From: an uncultured Campylobacter sp.
Lineage (GTDB): Bacteria > Campylobacterota > Campylobacteria > Campylobacterales > Campylobacteraceae
Reading direction: 5' to 3'
Length of the DNA stretch: 44,564 nucleotides
Assembly: GCA_900772495.1 (NCBI GenBank)
Contig: CAAHEJ010000025.1
Coordinates: 1 to 44,564, forward strand
Below, one piece after another: positions 41,049-44,564 of this stretch. The notes under the pieces were generated by a model. That model was given only the letters and a program-made list of their open reading frames with translations. It was not told where the DNA came from and made no database searches. The position numbers were made by a program, and so were the translations under genes. Within the stretch, counting starts at the first letter, position 1. Every line of letters begins with the position of its first letter.

Positions 41049-42074
41049 TTAGCCTGTCCTTTCGTCAAATTTTTCCAAAATATGCAGGTATTCTGTCGTA
41101 AAATCTTGCTTTTGCGCTCTTTTTGAGTCCGCTTTAAAGCGTTGGTATGATTTACTTTTAAGCTCGTATTTGCCGTAATTTGAAAAGATTTGAGCTATTT
41201 CTTTTAAACTTAAAATTCCTTCATCATTATAGCTTAAAAATATCCATTTAAACCTTGCTTTTTTGATTAAATTTTCCATAGCCTTTGCCACGCTTGCTTT
41301 CTTGCAAAATGCGCTTTTTTCATACTCGCGCAAGCCTGTTTTGCCCTGTGGCACAAAGTCATCATAAAGGGCGATTGTGTTTAGCAAATGGTAGTTTGCG
41401 CCGTATTCTCGAGCATTATAAGGCGGGTCAAGGTATAAAATATCGCCCTTTATGCGCTCTATCAAATCACTTGCATTTTGATTATACACTTCGTGAGAGT
41501 TGTCGTTACACTCAAATTCAGCGCCCTTAAATTCAAGGCTTTGCAAGGCTGTTTTTTTGAGTTTTTTTAAAAAAGCCCCATAAACACAAGCCACATTTGC
41601 TACCTTATCAGCCGCTTCTAAAAGCGAGGCGAGCAAGAAATAATACTCATTTGAATTTATGGAATTTGTTTTTTTAAGCCGTTCAAGCTCTTGGCGAATC
41701 GCATCGATTTTAAGGGCGTTTTTATCGCTAAAATACAGCCTTTGATGAGCTTTTTGCTTTGTGCCACCAAAAGAATAATTTTCATAAATTTTACCCCTAA
41801 CGCCTTTTAAATTTGCTAAATTACTCACCAAAAAGCCTTTATTTTCAAGTTTTGTGTGATTTTCTATGTAGTTTTTATTCAGCACAAAGGCGTAAAATTC
41901 TTTATCATTTGCGATAATCTTTTTTACCTTGCCTTTAAAAGCCCTGCCAACTGCGCCCGTGCCAGCAAACAAATCACAAAACACACACTCATTTAAGGGC
42001 TTTGAAACGCGTTCTTTTATGCTTTCAAAGATAAAATCACTGAGTTTAAATTTCGAGCCTATGTAGTTCATCAT
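41049..42074 (-). CDS. D12-class DNA adenine N6-methyltransferase
   Basis: A 341-residue enzyme with the SAM-binding FAGTG (36-40) after the N-terminal NYIGSKFKLSDFI and the catalytic DPPY (216-219, YLDPPYNAREYG) in alpha order, matching the D12/Dam-like MTase family. No restriction endonuclease gene is adjacent, so it is either an orphan or separated from its partner. It lies between lysA and the HAD gene, which are neighbours in C. jejuni (Cj0314-Cj0315), so it looks like an insertion together with the 29-residue ORF before it. Two tandem ATGs (42074, 42071) follow GGAGAGGA. The recognition sequence is not predictable. Confidence 0.88.
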   Translation of the reverse strand: MMNYIGSKFKLSDFIFESIKERVSKPLNECVFCDLFAGTGAVGRAFKGKVKKIIANDKEFYAFVLNKNYIENHTKLENKGFLVSNLANLKGVRGKIYENYSFGGTKQKAHQRLYFSDKNALKIDAIRQELERLKKTNSINSNEYYFLLASLLEAADKVANVACVYGAFLKKLKKTALQSLEFKGAEFECNDNSHEVYNQNASDLIERIKGDILYLDPPYNAREYGANYHLLNTIALYDDFVPQGKTGLREYEKSAFCKKASVAKAMENLIKKARFKWIFLSYNDEGILSLKEIAQIFSNYGKYELKSKSYQRFKADSKRAQKQDFTTEYLHILEKFDERTG

Positions 42075-42160
42075 TCCTCTCCATAGAGCTTTTTCATCAT
42101 AAATTCAAGCGTGTTTTTTGACATTTTCAATTCTAATTTATCCAGCACATTTTGGTTCAT
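42071..42160 (-). CDS. 29-residue small ORF between lysA and the methyltransferase
   Basis: The frame gives MNQNVLDKLELKMSKNTLEF followed by MMKKLYGEE, a charged, probably helical peptide. GGAG lies two bases ahead of the ATG, close but present. The ATG overlaps the lysA stop (ATGA) and its stop overlaps the methyltransferase ATG (ATGA), so both junctions are coupled. That arrangement is unlikely by chance. It may simply carry ribosomes to the methyltransferase start, or encode a small partner of it. I do not recognise a family. Confidence 0.55.
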   Translation of the reverse strand: MNQNVLDKLELKMSKNTLEFMMKKLYGEE

Positions 42161-43398
42161 TTCTCCAAAAACTCCACCTCATTTTGAATTTGCTCTTCAA
42201 AAGTCTCTCTTTTGCGGATAAGGCGGATTTGTCCATTTTCAAGGGCGAGTTCGCAGGGCTTTGGGCGGGTGTTGTAGTTGCTACTCATCGAAAAGCCGTA
42301 AGCCCCAGCATCTTTGATGATTAAAATATCCCCATTTTTCGCCTTTGGCAAGGCTCTATCTTTGGCGAAAAAATCCCCACTTTCGCAAATGCCACCCACC
42401 ACATCGCAAAGGCTCATTTCGCCGTCATTGTAAGGCAAGGCGATAGAGTGAAAAGCCTTATACAAGCTAGGACGCACCAAGTCGTTCATCGCCGCATCGA
42501 CAACTACAAAGCGTTTGCTAGCGTTCATCTTTTCGTAAAGCACGCTACTTACTAGCTCGCCGCTTTTAGCGACTAAAAAACGCCCGGGTTCTAGCCCTAT
42601 GGTTATATCAAGTCCGCTCAAATGCCCTAAAATTCCTTGCGCGTAATCATACAAATTCAAGCAAACTTCCTTTTCATAGCCCACACCAAGCCCTCCGCCC
42701 ACATCAAAGAATTTAAGCTCAATCTTCGCGGCTTTTAGCTCGCGCACAAGCTGTGCGGTGAGCTTTGCGGCTTCAAAAATGGGCGCTAAATCAAGCAGCT
42801 GCGAACCTATGTGAAAATGCACGCCGACAGGCTCTAAAAACTCGCTCTTTGCCGCATAAAGATACATTTTTTTCGCATCCTCCACGCACACGCCGAATTT
42901 GTTTTCAGTAAGCCCCGTGGATATGTAAGGGTGCGTTTTAGCATCGACATTTGGATTGACACGCACGGAAATTCGAGCCTTTGCGCCAAGTTTTTGCGCG
43001 ATTTTTTCAAGCAAAAGCATTTCAGCTTCACTTTCTAAATTTATGTATAAAATTCCACATTTTAGGGCAAATTCAAGCTCACTTTCACTTTTTCCAACGC
43101 CGCTAAATATGATTTTATAAGCCTTTGCCCCAGCTTTTAAAGCCCGCTTTACCTCGCCGATACTCACGCAGTCAAAGCCGCTATCAAGGTTTGCAAGCAT
43201 TTTAAGTAAGCTTAAATTTGAATTTGCCTTTATAGCGTAGAAAATTTGGGATTTTCTTGCCGCAAAAGCACCTTTTAAAGCCAAAAAATTTGCACGAATC
43301 AAATCAAAATCATAAAGATAAAAAGGCGTGCCAAATTCCTTTGCCAACGCCTTGTAATCAACATTTGTAAGTGTTTTTACTGCATTTTTTTTCATCAC
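42157..43398 (-). CDS. lysA: Diaminopimelate decarboxylase
   Basis: PLP enzyme making lysine from meso-diaminopimelate, downstream of DapF in the pathway. The 413-residue fold type III protein has the PLP Lys in IFYAIKANSNL (about 53), GFDCVSIGEVKRAL, VHFHIGSQLLD, FDVGGGLGVGY, LEPGRFLVAKSG and the catalytic-region GGICESGDFFAKDR. The start is one of two tandem ATGs. It begins the minus-strand group continuing into the small ORF, methyltransferase, HAD gene, pheA and hisC. Confidence 0.96.
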   Translation of the reverse strand: MMKKNAVKTLTNVDYKALAKEFGTPFYLYDFDLIRANFLALKGAFAARKSQIFYAIKANSNLSLLKMLANLDSGFDCVSIGEVKRALKAGAKAYKIIFSGVGKSESELEFALKCGILYINLESEAEMLLLEKIAQKLGAKARISVRVNPNVDAKTHPYISTGLTENKFGVCVEDAKKMYLYAAKSEFLEPVGVHFHIGSQLLDLAPIFEAAKLTAQLVRELKAAKIELKFFDVGGGLGVGYEKEVCLNLYDYAQGILGHLSGLDITIGLEPGRFLVAKSGELVSSVLYEKMNASKRFVVVDAAMNDLVRPSLYKAFHSIALPYNDGEMSLCDVVGGICESGDFFAKDRALPKAKNGDILIIKDAGAYGFSMSSNYNTRPKPCELALENGQIRLIRKRETFEEQIQNEVEFLEK

Positions 43399-43488
43399 TT
43401 TTCACAGCCTTTTTTTGTGATAAATTTTTAATTTTCGAGAGATTATTATAGCAAAATTTAGCTAAAAATGCGTTTTTGCGGGGCGAAT

Positions 43489-44151
43489 TTAGAGCAAAAT
43501 TTTCGCCGCCACAGCCACAAGTGCGCTTTGTGAGCGCAAGATATTTGGGCTTTTGAGCTTGATTATTTTTTGAAAAAGCATTCTTTCATCGTCCGTAAAG
43601 CCACCTTCTGCACCGACAAAGAAAATATCATCTTCGCAAACGCCGTTAAATTCATCAACTTCGCCGCTAAAATCTATCATTATAGCGTTAGGATAAGCCT
43701 TTGCAAACTCTTTTGTGCTTTCAAAGCGCTCAAAGCGCATTATATCAGCACGCCCGCACTGCTCGCAAGAGCTGATTAAAATCCGCCGCAAACGCTCAAA
43801 ATCCAGCACAAAATTGCCTTGCGAAAAGTGCGTATAAACCAAAATCAGCCTGCCAAGCCCAAGCTCGTTAAGCGTGGGCAAAATCCTTTCAAGCGCCTTT
43901 GGCTCGATGATACCAGCCGCAAGGCTTAAATTTGAGCTTTCAGTCTTTGCAAGCGTTTTTTGCTCCAAAACAAGCGTGCAAGAACTGCGCCCAAGCGCAT
44001 TTAGCTTGTAAGTGTATAAAAAATCATCGCGCAGGTTGCGTAAATTTAGGCTTTCTCCCACTTTTGTGCGGCGCACTTTGAGATGACAAAAAGGCTCGCC
44101 TTTCAAGCAAAGCTCGCTCACACCAGCGTTTTCGTCAAACAAAAAGCGCAT
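43489..44151 (-). CDS. rsmE: 16S rRNA m3U1498 methyltransferase RsmE
   Basis: SPOUT-class SAM methyltransferase acting on U1498 of 16S rRNA. The 220-residue protein has an N-terminal PUA-like domain (EPFCHLKVRRTKVGESLNL), the middle KALERILPTLNELGLGRLIL, and the knotted SAM-binding C-terminus with FFVGAEGGFTDDER and the late ILRSQSALVAVAAKILL. Its ATG overlaps the stop of the upstream membrane protein as TAATG. In C. jejuni the neighbouring gene pair (Cj0156c-Cj0157c, as recalled) is the same. Confidence 0.92.
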   Translation of the reverse strand: MRFLFDENAGVSELCLKGEPFCHLKVRRTKVGESLNLRNLRDDFLYTYKLNALGRSSCTLVLEQKTLAKTESSNLSLAAGIIEPKALERILPTLNELGLGRLILVYTHFSQGNFVLDFERLRRILISSCEQCGRADIMRFERFESTKEFAKAYPNAIMIDFSGEVDEFNGVCEDDIFFVGAEGGFTDDERMLFQKIIKLKSPNILRSQSALVAVAAKILL

Positions 44152-44549
44152 TATGGTATCTTAAAAGAAAGGGCGAGCAAAAGCAGGCTCACAAGCAACA
44201 CAAAAAAGCTAAGCGACCTGAAAGGCTTATACCGCTTGCTTTTTCGCGCTTTTTTAAAGGCGACAAACTGAAAGATACTCAGCCCAAAAATCACTACCCA
44301 CGCCGCGAGCATATATTTCACGCTAAGGCTCAGCTCATAGTGCTTTAAGGCAAAAAGCAAAAAGCCTGTGAAAAACACCACCGCAAAGAAAAAATAATAA
44401 AGCGGCAAAAACACGCGGATTCGGCGGATAAAGTCAAATTCGGTTCTAAAATTGCCCTGAGTTAAAACCAAATAAATTAGCATTAAAGCACCGCTGACAA
44501 GCACACTATAAAGGTGCAAAGCCAAGAAAAACTGATAGCTCTCTATCAT
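44151..44549 (-). CDS. Four-helix integral membrane protein (Cj0157c-like)
   Basis: A 132-residue protein with four hydrophobic spans: about 5-28, 47-67, 78-98 and 112-130. The loops are rich in Arg and Lys (RRIRVF and KKARKSKRYKPFR), so by the positive-inside rule those loops face the cytoplasm. No catalytic motif is visible; the function is unknown. GGTGAAG lies just ahead of the ATG. The last bases of the window also fit the end of an upstream gene whose TGA would overlap this ATG (ATGA), probably the next gene of the same operon. Confidence 0.7.
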   Translation of the reverse strand: MIESYQFFLALHLYSVLVSGALMLIYLVLTQGNFRTEFDFIRRIRVFLPLYYFFFAVVFFTGFLLFALKHYELSLSVKYMLAAWVVIFGLSIFQFVAFKKARKSKRYKPFRSLSFFVLLVSLLLLALSFKIP

Positions 44550-44564
44550 TTTTCTTCACCCCCC

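Noticed and set aside
1..44564. CRISPR arrays, insertion sequences, tRNA or rRNA genes, prophage
   Set aside because: No regularly spaced repeats, no transposase or integrase sequence, and no cloverleaf or rRNA-like segment was recognised in any spacer.
1..44564. High density of AAATTT/AAATTC hexamers as methylation (RAATTY) sites
   Set aside because: The abundance is expected from base composition and codon use in AT-rich Campylobacter DNA. Without a genome-wide expected count it is not evidence of function.

Overview
The window reads as chromosomal DNA of a Campylobacter (Campylobacterota). The protein sequences resemble Campylobacter homologues recalled from memory. The gene order also keeps several blocks known from C. 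jejuni: RluA-type synthase-purB-nrdA and thyX-pyrG-recJ, purM-coaE-dapF-bax, serC-xseA-ubiE-perR-dxs-fliH-fliG-fliF, and hisC-pheA-HAD-lysA. These blocks are joined in a different order here. Genes are tightly packed, many start/stop codons overlap as ATGA or TAATG, and the spacers are very AT-rich with many AAATTT-type hexamers. I see no tRNA, rRNA, CRISPR array or transposase.

Layout. 1-500: the 3' end of a flagellar hook gene with a strong terminator, then repeats. 500-3160: thrS-infC (minus). 3160-5230: an outer-membrane barrel gene between two repeat-rich gaps. 5230-10045: an RluA-family pseudouridine synthase diverging from purB-nrdA. 10188-12666: a minus operon of a phosphorylase-like protein, rlmN, a 32-residue membrane protein and a DUF3781 protein. 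12687-15121: a Na+/H+ antiporter, a gap with a possible small RNA, and thyX. 15484-20176: pyrG-recJ-TIGR04076-like gene, then a secreted VWA-like protein. 20281-25542: zeta-like kinase, ZIP metal transporter, SbmA-type transporter and two glycosyltransferases. 25667-28886: purM diverging from coaE, followed by dapF-bax. 29073-37871: a long minus operon running from the flagellar MS-ring and switch genes through dxs, perR, ubiE and xseA to serC. 38123-43398: lysA, a 29-residue ORF, a DNA adenine methyltransferase, a HAD protein, pheA and hisC. 43489-44549: rsmE and a membrane protein.

Most genes are core metabolism: purine and pyrimidine synthesis, deoxynucleotides, aromatic amino acids and histidine, lysine/peptidoglycan, isoprenoid and quinone, translation and rRNA modification. 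The flagellar motor is also represented.

The unusual content is in the DNA between and inside these genes. (i) A 72-75 nt element occurs twice, and its two copies differ mainly by changes that preserve base pairing. (ii) A perfect 16-bp palindrome close to the parS centromere site occurs three times within 7.2 kb. (iii) A dispersed palindromic repeat with a TGTCATACTGAGCG-type core has built a roughly 64-residue in-frame insert into a glycosyltransferase and probably part of an insert in ThrS. (iv) Low-complexity inserts or extensions are also seen in DapF, RlmN and possibly SbmA. (v) thrS has no in-frame ATG, GTG or TTG at its 5' end and lies directly upstream of infC. (vi) Two very small genes are embedded in chains of overlapping start/stop codons.
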